A stretch of DNA of 64,000 bases, from positions 71,730-135,729 of the forward strand of contig NZ_VDLV01000041.1 in assembly GCF_013608025.1 (NCBI RefSeq), in the 5' to 3' direction. Shown here one piece after another: positions 16,755 through 25,843 of the stretch (its first letter is position 1; every line of letters begins with the position of its first letter). The notes beneath the pieces were generated by a model. That model had not been told where the DNA came from. It made no database searches and saw nothing but the letters and a program-made list of their open reading frames with translations. Source of the stretch: Pseudomonas brassicacearum subsp. neoaurantiaca. GTDB lineage: Bacteria > Pseudomonadota > Gammaproteobacteria > Pseudomonadales > Pseudomonadaceae. The translations under genes and the position numbers were made by a program.

Positions 16755-18196
16755 CAGGCGTCCCGGGTCACGCGCAGGATTTCTTCGCGGGCGGTGGAGC
16801 CGCTGCTCACCCAGCGTTCGCCGTCCTCGCGCATGCTCAACATGCCGGCCTGGCGCGCACAGGTGCGCAATGCCTGCTCGCCTTCACCCTGATGGACCAA
16901 CCGCCGCACCTCATCGTCCACCACGAAGAGTTCGTGGATACCGGTACGGCCGCTGTAACCGGTGTGGTTGCAGCGCGGGCAACCATGAGGACGCCATTGG
17001 CCCGGCGCGGCTTCGTCAGGCTGTTTGCACGCCGGACACAGGCGACGCACCAGGCGTTGCGCCAGGACGCCGAGCAATGACGACGCCAACAGGAACGGCT
17101 CGACGCCGATGTCGGTCAGCCGCGTCACCGCCGACACCGCGTCGTTGGTGTGCAGCGTCGCCAGCACCAGGTGCCCGGTCAACGAGGCCTGGACCGCGAT
17201 CTGCGCGGTCTCCTGGTCGCGGATTTCACCGATCATGATGACGTCCGGGTCCTGGCGCAGGATCGCGCGCAAAGCCAGGCCGAAGCTCATGTCGATCCGC
17301 GTGTTGACCTGGATCTGGCTGATGCCCGGCAAGTCGTATTCCACCGGGTCTTCCACCGTCAGGATATTGCTGGTGCTGGCATCCAGACGGGCCAGGGCGG
17401 CGTAGAGCGTAGTGGTCTTGCCGCTGCCGGTGGGGCCGGTGACCAGCACGATGCCGTGGGGTTGGCGGATCAGTTGATCCAGTTGGGTGAGCACGGCGGG
17501 CGCCATGCCCAGGGTTTCCAATTGCAGGCGCCCGGCCTGTTTGTCCAGCAGGCGCATCACCACCCGTTCGCCGTGGCCGGTGGGCACGGTGGACACCCGC
17601 ACATCGATGGGCCGTCCGGCGACACGCAGGGCGATGCGGCCGTCCTGGGGCAAGCGTTTTTCGGCGATGTCCAATTGCGCCATGATCTTGATCCGCGACA
17701 CCAGCGCCGCGTGCAGGGCCTTGCGCGGCGCGACCACGTCCCGCAGCGCCCCATCGACGCGATAACGCACCACGGAATGGCTTTCGAACGGTTCGATATG
17801 TATATCGCTGGCCTCATCCCGCGCGGCCTGGGTCAGCAATGCGTTGATCATGCGGATTACCGGCGCGCCACCCTCACTGTCCAGCAAGTCGGTGACTTCC
17901 GGGATGTCCTGCATCAGGCGATCAAGGTCGACTTCGTTTTCCGCCGCGCCGACGATCGCCGCGGCGCTACCGGTGTCGGCGTAGGCGCTGGTCAGCAGCG
18001 CTTCGAGCTCTTCGTCGCGTATGCGTTGCAACGCAGTGGGGCCATAACGCCGACGGACCTCGTTGATGGCCCAGCCCGGCGTCGCGGCACTGACCAGCAG
18101 CACGTTGCCCTCCTCGCCAACCTTGAGGAGGAGCCGCTGGGCCTTGGCCCACGCATAGGGCAACGCGCCCGCACCGGTTTGCATAGAGGGATTCAT
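16754..18196 (-). CDS. hxcR: Type II secretion ATPase HxcR (GspE)
   Basis: The cytoplasmic hexameric ATPase that powers pseudopilus assembly, 480 aa. After an N-terminal GspE_N-type region come the conserved SDIHIEP block (about 130), Walker A GPTGSGKTTT (254-263), the Asp box (VEDPVEYDLPGISQIQVN), Walker B within DPDVIMIGEIRD (316 on) and the His box (LATLHTNDA). A zinc-binding pair CPAC (387) and CPRC (406) completes a normal active GspE. Its ATG overlaps the hxcQ end by four bases (ATGA). Confidence 0.96.
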   Translation of the reverse strand: MNPSMQTGAGALPYAWAKAQRLLLKVGEEGNVLLVSAATPGWAINEVRRRYGPTALQRIRDEELEALLTSAYADTGSAAAIVGAAENEVDLDRLMQDIPEVTDLLDSEGGAPVIRMINALLTQAARDEASDIHIEPFESHSVVRYRVDGALRDVVAPRKALHAALVSRIKIMAQLDIAEKRLPQDGRIALRVAGRPIDVRVSTVPTGHGERVVMRLLDKQAGRLQLETLGMAPAVLTQLDQLIRQPHGIVLVTGPTGSGKTTTLYAALARLDASTSNILTVEDPVEYDLPGISQIQVNTRIDMSFGLALRAILRQDPDVIMIGEIRDQETAQIAVQASLTGHLVLATLHTNDAVSAVTRLTDIGVEPFLLASSLLGVLAQRLVRRLCPACKQPDEAAPGQWRPHGCPRCNHTGYSGRTGIHELFVVDDEVRRLVHQGEGEQALRTCARQAGMLSMREDGERWVSSGSTAREEILRVTRDA

Positions 18197-20562
18197 GGCT
18201 GCTCCGGTTCCAGCGGCACGGCGCGCATCGCTCGGGGTGGCTGATTGAGCGGTATCGGCTGGCGGGGTGACGGATTGAGCGGCATCGCCTGGGCGGCCGG
18301 CGGCAACTGCGGTGCTTGCATATCAGTGAGCGGCCATTTGTGCGCTGGCTGCAGATTGCCCTGGGCACGGCGGATAAAATCGTAGCGATTGAGGGTAATG
18401 CTGCGGCCGACGTTACTGTCGCGAATGATGTAGGGCCGCAGGAAGACCATCAGGTTGGTCTTGGTCCGCGAGCGGCTGTCGCTGCGAAACAGCGCGCCAA
18501 TGCCCGGGATGCTGCTCAGCCCCGGAATCGCGTCGGAGCTTTCGGTAAAGCCATCTTGCAACAAGCCACCCAACACCATGATTTGTCCGTCGTCGAGCAG
18601 GATGCTGGTGTCGATGGCGCGCTTGTTGGTCACCGTGCCGGCGTCGCTGGAGGCGCGCGGGTCCACGCTGCTGACTTCCTGGTAGATGTCCAGCTTGACC
18701 GTGCCACCCTCGGAAATCTGCGGGCGCACGTTCAGGCGCAGCCCGACTTCCTCGCGCTCGATGGTCTGGAACGGGTTGTTGCTGTTGCCGCCGCCGTTGG
18801 TCACGTAGTTGCCGGTGACGAAGGGGATGGTCTGGCCCACGAAAATGCTCGCCGCTTCGTTGTCCAGCGTCAGCAGGTTGGGCGTGGACAACACGTTGGT
18901 TCCGCCCTTGCTTTTCAGGGCGCGGGCTAGCACCTTCAAATCGAGCACCTGGCCGATGCCGGGAATATTCACCGTGCCCGACACCTTGCCGATGCTCAGG
19001 CCTCCGGGCAGTGCATCAATGCTGTTCCTGGCCGAGGTATTGATGCCAGCACCGCCCAGGTTGGCGCCACCGATCCAGCCGTTGCCCGCCAGGTTGCCGG
19101 CTTGCCACTGGATGCCGAAGGCACTCGCATCGTCTTCGCTGACCTCGACGATCAGGCTTTCGATCACCACCTGGGCGCGGCGCTGGTCGAGCAGATCGAT
19201 GACTTCGCGCAGGTTGCGATACAGCGGGTCGGGCGCCGAGATCAGCAAGGTGTTGGTGGTGGTGTCGGCCTGCACGGTGACGCCGTTGGCGGAAAACGCC
19301 ACTGCGCCTTCGCCTGCCTGATGGCTGCCCTGGCCGCTCGACATCTGCAGCCCTGCACTCTGCCCATTGTTGGTTTGCGAACTGCTGCCGGTAGTACTCG
19401 ACGAATTATTGCCGTTGCCGCTCGTACTGCTGCCCGCTGGGCCACCCAGGCCACCGCCGTTCAACAGGCTCCGTGCGCTGTCGGTGGACGCACCGGCCAT
19501 TTCCCCTTCACCGGTGAGCAAACCCCGCAAGGCTTGCGCCAGCTTGTTGGCCTGGGCGTTGCGCAGGTACACCACGTGGAGATTGCTCGGGTTGTTCTGG
19601 GCATTGTCGAGCTTGTAGATCAGCTGCCGGGCCAGCTCGGTACGTTCGGGGCTGCCGGTGCGCAGGATGATGCTATTGGATCGAGGGTCGCCGATCACCG
19701 AGACCTTTTGCGTCGCATCGGCGCCCTGCACGTCGAGCAATTCCGACACCATCGTCGCGATGTCGACGGCAATACCGTTCTGCACGGGCACCACATCGGT
19801 GTCGATGGCGCCGGGTATGTCGATGTTGGCGATGATCTGCGCCACCCGATTGAGGTTTTCCGCATAGTCGGTGACCACCACCGTGTTATTGCCGGGGTAG
19901 GCATTGATGGGGTTGTTGGCCGATACGATGGGCCGCAGTGCCGGAATCAGGTTGACTGCGTTTTCGTATTGCAAGCGAAAGGTCCGGGTGATCATGCCGT
20001 TGCCCGCCGCGCGATCGGCGTCCCCCACCGGGCCGCCCAGCAACTTGGCGTCGGCTTCCGGGACCACCTGGCTGACCCCTTCCACTTCGACCACGGCAAA
20101 CCCCTGCATGCGCAGGGCTGCGAGCAACATGTCATAGGCCGTGCGGGCCGGCACCTCGCCTTCGGACACCAGGGTCAACTGGCCTTTGACACGTGGGTCC
20201 ACCAGGAACTGGCGACCGGTGGCGCGTGACAGCGCACGCACCACGGCGGGAATATCGGCCTCGACGAAATTCAACTGCACCGGTTGATTGCCGAGCCCGC
20301 TGCCGGTCGAGCCGGCATTGTCGGAGGATGGCCGAAGGCTTGAGCGCGACGAGGCCTTGCGCGTGACCTGGCGTCGTTGCTCTACCTGTGCCTGCACACG
20401 CTGGCGCTCCACCAGCGCGTCACCGCTGCCGGTCTGTGCGAGCGGCTGGCCCAGCTCACTTTGAGCGGGAATGGGCGGCGCCTGCTCACTGCCCAATTGG
20501 CTACAGGCACTGAGCAACAGCGCCAAGGGAATTGTTGACGCATACGTACCAAACCGCTTCAT
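18193..20562 (-). CDS. hxcQ: Type II secretin HxcQ (GspD), lipoprotein type
   Basis: The outer-membrane channel, 789 aa. The signal peptide ends in lipobox L17-S-A-C20, so it is predicted to be a lipoprotein; P. aeruginosa HxcQ is known as a self-piloting liposecretin that needs no separate pilotin, and none is encoded here. Domains in order: N0 (about 93-175), N1 and N2 (about 190-345), a Gly/Ser/Asn-rich low-complexity linker (about 365-430), N3, then the secretin core with VPxLSSIPGIGALFR-like and MVFLRPYIIRD motifs near the end. The last 60 residues are Pro/Gln-rich. ATGA overlaps join it to hxcZ upstream and hxcR downstream. Confidence 0.96.
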   Translation of the reverse strand: MKRFGTYASTIPLALLLSACSQLGSEQAPPIPAQSELGQPLAQTGSGDALVERQRVQAQVEQRRQVTRKASSRSSLRPSSDNAGSTGSGLGNQPVQLNFVEADIPAVVRALSRATGRQFLVDPRVKGQLTLVSEGEVPARTAYDMLLAALRMQGFAVVEVEGVSQVVPEADAKLLGGPVGDADRAAGNGMITRTFRLQYENAVNLIPALRPIVSANNPINAYPGNNTVVVTDYAENLNRVAQIIANIDIPGAIDTDVVPVQNGIAVDIATMVSELLDVQGADATQKVSVIGDPRSNSIILRTGSPERTELARQLIYKLDNAQNNPSNLHVVYLRNAQANKLAQALRGLLTGEGEMAGASTDSARSLLNGGGLGGPAGSSTSGNGNNSSSTTGSSSQTNNGQSAGLQMSSGQGSHQAGEGAVAFSANGVTVQADTTTNTLLISAPDPLYRNLREVIDLLDQRRAQVVIESLIVEVSEDDASAFGIQWQAGNLAGNGWIGGANLGGAGINTSARNSIDALPGGLSIGKVSGTVNIPGIGQVLDLKVLARALKSKGGTNVLSTPNLLTLDNEAASIFVGQTIPFVTGNYVTNGGGNSNNPFQTIEREEVGLRLNVRPQISEGGTVKLDIYQEVSSVDPRASSDAGTVTNKRAIDTSILLDDGQIMVLGGLLQDGFTESSDAIPGLSSIPGIGALFRSDSRSRTKTNLMVFLRPYIIRDSNVGRSITLNRYDFIRRAQGNLQPAHKWPLTDMQAPQLPPAAQAMPLNPSPRQPIPLNQPPRAMRAVPLEPEQP

Positions 20563-21113
20563 GAGGATTCCTTAGCGCCGGGCGCCTGTTCCATGCCAAC
20601 GACCCCGGAAATCCGCGCGGCCGTCTCAGTGCTTTGCGAGGTTGCCCGTTGCAAATGAGCGTCGCGCACCTGCAGGCCGAGCCTCGGTGCGTCGTCCAAT
20701 AACCAGTTGAACAAGGCATCGGCGGGCGCGTTGTCGAGGGTCAGCCGCCAGGTTGCGGCGTCGGCCTCGACCCGGTGCTCCAGGTCGTAGGCGCCGGCCA
20801 GGCCGATGCCATCCAAACGCTCTTTCACAAGCTGTGGCGTGATCGCGCCGGGCACCACGCCGGCGCCCTGCACCTCGGCCAGCACCCCATCCAGCGCTGC
20901 CGCCTGGGAACGCAGGCGCGGCAGTTCGGCTTGCCAATGGTCGATGCGTTGCAGTGGCGGCTGGATCAGGCCGTACCACAGCACCACCACGGGCAACACC
21001 AGCGCGGCAATCCGCAGGATGCGTTTATCCCGGGCGCTGCTGCGTTGCCAGAACTGCTGAGCGCTGGCTCGCTGCGCCTGCCAGCGGGCGCGGTAACGTG
21101 CCAGGCTATTCAT
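20559..21113 (-). CDS. hxcZ: Type II secretion protein HxcZ (GspM)
   Basis: A 184-aa bitopic inner-membrane protein: basic cytoplasmic tail, one membrane helix (about 37-55, ILRIAALVLPVVVLWYGLI), then a periplasmic ferredoxin-like domain of GspM type. The start at 21113 is chosen because GGGAGG lies five bases upstream; a longer frame from 21128 is less likely. The start overlaps the hxcY stop by eight bases. It is expected to pair with HxcY and hold the ATPase at the membrane. Confidence 0.9.
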   Translation of the reverse strand: MNSLARYRARWQAQRASAQQFWQRSSARDKRILRIAALVLPVVVLWYGLIQPPLQRIDHWQAELPRLRSQAAALDGVLAEVQGAGVVPGAITPQLVKERLDGIGLAGAYDLEHRVEADAATWRLTLDNAPADALFNWLLDDAPRLGLQVRDAHLQRATSQSTETAARISGVVGMEQAPGAKESS

Positions 21114-22269
21114 CCGTGCCTCCCGCAACGGGCGCTGCCCTGGCGTCCGCGGGCAAACGCTTCAGCGTCCATTGCCCATTGGCGAGATCGGCCACGATGC
21201 CCGCTTGCGCCAGGCTGGTTTGCCAGTTGCTATCGGCGGGTGGCTTGCGGGCAGGCGTGCGCGGGGTCAGGTGCAATTCGCTGCCGTCGAAGTCGAGTTT
21301 GTCGACCGCGCCCGCCATGAACGGCAACTGCCCAGCCGCCTGCTGCACCAAGGCGGCGAAGCTGACCGGACCTTCGGCCAACGCGCCATTGCGCCGGGCA
21401 TCGCGTTGCTGGCGAGCCTGCTGCAAGGGATTGAGGATCACCGGCAGTTCAGGAAAAGCCTGCTGGACCCGGCTGGTCATCTGTCCCTTGATTGCCTGGC
21501 CCCCGCCGGCCAACCGCACCGCGTACAGGTTGAGGCCCAGGGTCCAGATCAATGCCGCCACCGCGCAACAGCCGACCGCGCGGCCCCAGCGCTGATTGCC
21601 CCGCACGTTTTGTTCGATCCCGCTCAGCAGGTTCCAGGCGGGAACCGGACCGAGCCAGCGCTGCTCGTCCGGCCATGAATCGACGGATTCCGGCCCCTCG
21701 CCGACCCAACGCACCGTCCGTTCGCGCAACTGTTCGGCGCCTTCCTGCATCATGGGATGCGCCCAGGCGCGCTGGAGATCCTCACGGACCAGCAAATGAC
21801 CTTCCACGCTTGCCGCCGTGCATGTGCCCGGCTCAGCCAGCGGCAGAAAACAAGGCGCCGCGTACACACCACGCGGCTGCAACTTGAGCCCCTGCAATAA
21901 TTGCAAAAGACGCAACAGGGCCGCACGCTCGAACCAAGCCAGTTGAACCTGGCCGCCCGTATCGCGAGGCCCGTGCGCCAGATGCACGGCATCGTCGCTG
22001 CCCAGCAGGAGGTTGTCTGCCGCACAGCGCACGGCATCGCCAAGGCGCGCCGGTGGCAGTGGCGGCAATTCGATGCAGGCGAGCAACGTGTCTTGAGGAT
22101 GCAAACAGAGCTCCAGGGCTTTGCCTTGGGCCGCGCCGCTCAGCTCGCGCAGGGGTTGCCGCCCCTGCTCGACCAGCACGCCCTTGCGATCGAGCCAGGC
22201 GAAGTCCAACGGGCTGTCGGCGGTCAACTGTGCCAACGGCGCCAGCGCTATGCGCAGCAAGGTGCTCAT
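21106..22269 (-). CDS. hxcY: Type II secretion protein HxcY (GspL)
   Basis: A 387-aa GspL. The cytoplasmic actin-like domain (about 1-230) begins MSTLLRIALAPLAQL; a membrane helix follows near 245-265 (AVGCCAVAALIWTLGLNLYAV), then a periplasmic domain. It links the ATPase HxcR to HxcZ and the platform. The frame is open 67 codons further upstream inside hxcX, but the start at 22269 forms an ATGA overlap with the hxcX stop and the shorter form matches family structure. Confidence 0.92.
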   Translation of the reverse strand: MSTLLRIALAPLAQLTADSPLDFAWLDRKGVLVEQGRQPLRELSGAAQGKALELCLHPQDTLLACIELPPLPPARLGDAVRCAADNLLLGSDDAVHLAHGPRDTGGQVQLAWFERAALLRLLQLLQGLKLQPRGVYAAPCFLPLAEPGTCTAASVEGHLLVREDLQRAWAHPMMQEGAEQLRERTVRWVGEGPESVDSWPDEQRWLGPVPAWNLLSGIEQNVRGNQRWGRAVGCCAVAALIWTLGLNLYAVRLAGGGQAIKGQMTSRVQQAFPELPVILNPLQQARQQRDARRNGALAEGPVSFAALVQQAAGQLPFMAGAVDKLDFDGSELHLTPRTPARKPPADSNWQTSLAQAGIVADLANGQWTLKRLPADARAAPVAGGTDE

Positions 22270-23234
22270 GCGCCCACCCGCGACCAGACCACTTGCGGCC
22301 TGCGCTGCTCGCTGCGATAAAACAACGCTTGGACACCGAAGCGGCGCTGTTCGACAGTGGCCTGTCCCCGCAATAGAAACCACTCGCTGGTAATGCCCAG
22401 GCGCAACTGCTCCGTGCTCATCTGCGGCACGCGCAAGCGGTTGAGGAAATCCCCGCTGTTGATGAACCACTGGCCGCGGTCACGCTCGGCTATCAGCGCC
22501 TGCGCCTGCGCCACGCTCATGCCGGGCACTCGCGCGGCCAATACCTGGGCCGTGGTGGTATTGCCATTCACCCAAGTGGGCGCCGGCAGCACCGTGACAT
22601 AGGGGCGCAGGCGCTCAAGGGCAGCGAGGTCGATCCCGGGCAGGCCGGCCAGGTCATCGAGACCGCGCAACATCGGCCGGGTGGCGGGCAGCGGCTGGCT
22701 TTCGGCGTCCGGCGATGTCAGGCGACCGCTGTCGAACCCGGGTGCCGCGCTGGAGGCTGGCGGCGGTGGACGCAAGCGCTTGGGGTAGGCCTCCACCACG
22801 CGTTGGACGATACGGTTGCCCTGGGCCACGGGCACGCCCAGCTCGGCGCACAGGCGTTCGAATACGGCGACTTCCAGTGTGTCGAGTTGGCCGTCGAGGA
22901 TCAGGTTGCGCAGGTTGAACTTGCTTTGCTCATCGCTGATATGGCCGTCGAACACCCCGCTTTCAGCGTCCAGGCGCACCCCACGCAAGGGCTGCGCCCA
23001 CGCCTGGTCCAAACGCGTCATCGGCTCGCGCAGGCGTTGCTGCCAGAGCACCTGGCGGGTCCATTCCAATACGCCGTTGGACAACCAGGCGCCCCGCACC
23101 CGCTGGCTTTCGCTTTCCACGCTGCGAGTCACCTGGACCTGTCGGGCGATCATGCCAGCGGCGATCACCGCGACCACGGTCGCCACCAGCAAGGCGCTGA
23201 TCACCGCCATGCCACGCTGGGCTGAGCGATTCAC
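22266..23234 (-). CDS. hxcX: Minor pseudopilin HxcX (GspK)
   Basis: The large minor pseudopilin at the tip of the pseudopilus, 322 aa. The N-terminus RSAQRGMAVISALLVATVVA carries a prepilin leader cleaved at G|M and, as in GspK proteins, lacks the usual Glu5. GspK SAM-like helices follow (SKFNLRNLI, LAGLPGIDLAALERLRPYV). It starts with GTG two bases after the hxcT stop and has no clear ribosome site, so translation is probably coupled to hxcT. Confidence 0.93.
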   Translation of the reverse strand: MNRSAQRGMAVISALLVATVVAVIAAGMIARQVQVTRSVESESQRVRGAWLSNGVLEWTRQVLWQQRLREPMTRLDQAWAQPLRGVRLDAESGVFDGHISDEQSKFNLRNLILDGQLDTLEVAVFERLCAELGVPVAQGNRIVQRVVEAYPKRLRPPPPASSAAPGFDSGRLTSPDAESQPLPATRPMLRGLDDLAGLPGIDLAALERLRPYVTVLPAPTWVNGNTTTAQVLAARVPGMSVAQAQALIAERDRGQWFINSGDFLNRLRVPQMSTEQLRLGITSEWFLLRGQATVEQRRFGVQALFYRSEQRRPQVVWSRVGA

Positions 23235-23236
23235 GA

Positions 23237-23686
23237 CTAGAGCTGCCAGGAGCCGATATCAGCGTTGACACCTTCGCCGTCGGGCTGCCCATCGGCGCCG
23301 AGGGAAAACACATCGACCTCACCGTTAGTGCCCGGATTGAGGTAGTTGTAGGCGCGGCCCCACGGGTCCTTGGGCAGCCGTTCCAGGTACGCGCGCCAAT
23401 TGGCGCTGGTGGCGTTGGCGGGTTTTTCCGCCAGGGCCTTGAGCCCTTCGTTCATGGTCGGGTAGCGCCCTTGGTCGAGACGGAACAGTTTGAGTGCCTG
23501 CATCAGCCCCGCAACATCCTGGCGGGCCGCCGTGGCCCTGGCCTGGTCAGGGCGATCAAGCACCTTCGGCACGACCATGGCGGCAAGGATGCCGAGGATG
23601 ACCACCACGACCATGATCTCGATCAGGGTAAAGCCTTGCTGCCGGCGAGGGCCATGTGTGGGACGGCCAGACGATGCGACACCCAT
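23237..23686 (-). CDS. hxcT: Major pseudopilin HxcT (GspG)
   Basis: A 149-aa major pseudopilin. The leader is cut at QQG|FTLIEIMVVVVILGILAA, with Glu5 present. The C-terminal half has the GspG pattern DQGRYPTMNEGLKAL, KDPWGRAYNYLNPG and a Ca-loop-type end (DVFSLGADGQPDGEG). The start at 23686 has AAGGAG ten bases upstream; the frame continues 26 codons further but that gives an unusually long leader. First gene of the hxcT-X-Y-Z-Q-R-S operon. Confidence 0.95.
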   Translation of the reverse strand: MGVASSGRPTHGPRRQQGFTLIEIMVVVVILGILAAMVVPKVLDRPDQARATAARQDVAGLMQALKLFRLDQGRYPTMNEGLKALAEKPANATSANWRAYLERLPKDPWGRAYNYLNPGTNGEVDVFSLGADGQPDGEGVNADIGSWQL

Positions 23687-23861
23687 CTCGACACTCTCCT
23701 TGGCTGGCGCCGTGTTCTGGCGCTGGTTGAGGTTTCCATTCGCTGCGGATTGTTCCAGCGGCATATGTCACTGGTATAAAAAATCCTCAGGAGCTTTGGT
23801 CAGCAATCCGTCAAACGCGGGCATTAGGCTGAAGCACATTTCCCCGACGATGCTCATTGCC
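23687..23861. other. Divergent hxcT / hxcV intergenic region
   Basis: 175 bp between two divergent pseudopilin genes. It includes an AT-rich stretch (TATAAAAAA near 23775) and an ATGTCAC half-site at 23765-23771 but no complete PHO box that I can recognise. It should carry promoters for both directions. Confidence 0.45.
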
Positions 23862-24242
23862 ATGACCCGACAGGCACTCCGGCAACGCGGCTTTACCCTG
23901 ATCGAAGTATTGGTGGCGCTGCTGATCGTGGCGGTGGCGATGTCAGCAGCTGTGCGCGCCAGTGCACAAATGAGCCAGAGCAATGCGCTGTTGCGTGATC
24001 GCTCGATGGCGCTGTTGGCGGCCCAGAACAGCCTGGCCGAACTGCGTCTGCGCGGGGCCAGCGATAAGGGCAACGCCATGCAACGCTGTGACCAAGGACG
24101 TCTGAAACTCAGTTGCGAGCAGCAGGTAACCCGCAGTGGCGACCTGCTGAGAGTGAAAGTGCTGGTGCATGAACGCGAACATGACGGACCGCCGCTGGCG
24201 CGCCTGGAAACGCTGTTCAGCCGCCCTGTCACCCAGCCATGA
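23862..24242 (+). CDS. hxcV: Minor pseudopilin HxcV (GspI)
   Basis: A 126-aa minor pseudopilin with leader MTRQALRQRG|FTLIEVLVALLIVAVAMSA, Glu5 present, and a GspI-like body (ALLAAQNSLAELRLRG). A start four codons earlier (23850) is possible; neither start has a clear ribosome site. It lies opposite in strand to hxcT and its stop is one base from the stop of the convergent hxcP. Confidence 0.9.
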   Translation: MTRQALRQRGFTLIEVLVALLIVAVAMSAAVRASAQMSQSNALLRDRSMALLAAQNSLAELRLRGASDKGNAMQRCDQGRLKLSCEQQVTRSGDLLRVKVLVHEREHDGPPLARLETLFSRPVTQP

Positions 24243-24243
24243 A

Positions 24244-24672
24244 TCAGCGCAACGACGGCAGCGCCACCGGCACCGGCAGCCGGGCCATCGACAGGCGCGA
24301 TTCGGTGCCGGCCCGCTCGATGATCACGGCATCAGCCTCGATTCCTCGCAGGCGCACACCTTCGCCCAGTGGCTCACCCGCGCGAAAAGCCCGCGGCGGC
24401 GAATCCTCGATGCTGAGAATCGCCACCGCGCCTTGGGGTCCGGCCAGCAGGCCACTGAGCTTGATCTCCAGGTTCTGCGGGGAACTGGCGAACCATTGCG
24501 CCGCGGCTTGGCCAGTGGCTGCCAAGGGCGGCAAGGGTTCGCTATTGGCCTGGGCTTGCACAGGCGCCGAATCGTTGAGCAAAAAGCCCCAGGTGACAAG
24601 CCCCGCCACGCTGGCCAACACGGCGACAGCCTGTACCAGCGTGGCCGGATCGAGGCGATGGAAATGGCGCAT
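24244..24672 (-). CDS. hxcP: Type II secretion coupling protein HxcP (short GspC)
   Basis: A 142-aa protein with one membrane helix (about 13-31, VQAVAVLASVAGLVTWGFL) and a periplasmic homology-region (HR) domain (IKLSGLLAGPQGAVAILSI, then FRAGEPLGEGVRLRGIEAD). GspC normally continues into a PDZ or coiled-coil domain; this one ends after the HR domain, as short HxcP-type proteins do. It should connect the inner-membrane platform to the secretin HxcQ. It is the only hxc gene set alone, facing hxcV and divergent from hxcU. Confidence 0.88.
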   Translation of the reverse strand: MRHFHRLDPATLVQAVAVLASVAGLVTWGFLLNDSAPVQAQANSEPLPPLAATGQAAAQWFASSPQNLEIKLSGLLAGPQGAVAILSIEDSPPRAFRAGEPLGEGVRLRGIEADAVIIERAGTESRLSMARLPVPVALPSLR

Positions 24673-24764
24673 GAGCGGATCCTCCGTGACGTCCAGTGCT
24701 TCAGGCTACCAGCGCTTTCTCACGGTTTTATTGCAAATTCACCCCAGCGAAAGGCGTAGCGACC

Positions 24765-25223
24765 ATGAATGAACGGCGACACCGACAACGCGGCTTCACG
24801 CTGATCGAATTGATGGTCGTGCTGGTGATCATCGGCATCGCCAGCGCCGCCATCAGCTTGAATATCCACGCCGACGCGGCAAGCGGCCTGCGCGAAGATG
24901 CCAAGCGCCTGGCCTTGCTGCTGGAAACCGCCCAGGCCGAAGCGCGCAGCGATGGTCGTCGCATCGCCTGGGTCGCGGACAGCCAGGGTTACCGTTTCGT
25001 GCGGCTGGATGCCGTCGGCGCACAGGATCGGGAGTTCATCAACGACCCGCAACTGCGCCCCAGGCACTGGAGCGCGGGACCGGTGCAGGTGCGCATCCAC
25101 CCAGGAAAAACGCTGGTGCTCGATGCCGAATGGATTGCCCCGCCCCTGCAAGTCATTCTGTCCAGCAACCAGGCCAGCGTATCGGTGACGCGCACGGCGG
25201 CTGGCCGCATCGAGGTGCATTGA
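24765..25223 (+). CDS. hxcU: Minor pseudopilin HxcU (GspH)
   Basis: A 152-aa pseudopilin with leader MNERRHRQRG|FTLIELMVVLVIIGIASAA and Glu5. The body has the GspH pattern (LREDAKRLALLLETAQAEA, then VRIHPGKTLVLDAEW). The ATG at 24765 is preceded by GAAAGG. Its TGA overlaps the hxcW start by one base. Confidence 0.92.
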   Translation: MNERRHRQRGFTLIELMVVLVIIGIASAAISLNIHADAASGLREDAKRLALLLETAQAEARSDGRRIAWVADSQGYRFVRLDAVGAQDREFINDPQLRPRHWSAGPVQVRIHPGKTLVLDAEWIAPPLQVILSSNQASVSVTRTAAGRIEVH

Positions 25224-25837
25224 TGGTCCGGCAGAACGGCTTCACGCTGATTGAAGTGATGGTCGCCATCCTGCTGATGACCATCGTCAGCCTGATCGCC
25301 TGGCGCGGGCTCGACGGTGTGACCCGCGCCGACGCCCACCTGCAGGACAGCGCCGAACAGCACGCGCAACTGATGCGCGCATTCAACCAGCTGCAGCGTG
25401 ACTTCGCCCTGCGAGCCACCACTGAACTGGCCGAGCCGCCACCGCCCGATGAATCCTCGGCCAGCCGCCCCCCGGTGCCTGCTGCGATCAGTATTCGCAG
25501 CAGCGACAGCGACCCTTTGCAGTTGGAATTGATACGTGCCGCGGCGGACCAGGACGGCAAGATGCAACGGGTGAGGTGGTGGATTGAAAGCGGCACCCTT
25601 TTCCGTGCCTCGGGCGTCGCGCGGTCACGCTATCCCCTACCGGCGCCCAAGGAGCGTGTCGCGGTGTTGAGTGAGCTTGAGCGCGTTGATGTGCGGGTAT
25701 GGCGCACCGATCAGGGCTGGAGCCATCTGACTGGCAGCAAGGAGGAAAATCCGGCGGGTGTGGAAATCAGCTTCAGCCGTCGCACGGCACACGGCACCGA
25801 GCGCTACCGCCAGGTGCTGGCACCGCTTCTGGAATGA
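25223..25837 (+). CDS. hxcW: Minor pseudopilin HxcW (GspJ)
   Basis: A 204-aa pseudopilin with a very short leader (MVRQNG|FTLIEVMVAILLMTIVSLI), Glu5 and a GspJ body (LIRAAADQDGKMQRVRWWIE, LSELERVDVRVW). It shares one base with hxcU, so the two form a small plus-strand operon. It ends six bases from the stop of the convergent vreR. Confidence 0.93.
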   Translation: MVRQNGFTLIEVMVAILLMTIVSLIAWRGLDGVTRADAHLQDSAEQHAQLMRAFNQLQRDFALRATTELAEPPPPDESSASRPPVPAAISIRSSDSDPLQLELIRAAADQDGKMQRVRWWIESGTLFRASGVARSRYPLPAPKERVAVLSELERVDVRVWRTDQGWSHLTGSKEENPAGVEISFSRRTAHGTERYRQVLAPLLE

Positions 25838-25843
25838 AAACGC

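Noticed and set aside
15690..16892. 400-codon plus-strand open frame
   Set aside because: Antisense to hxcS and the end of hxcR, both with clear family motifs.
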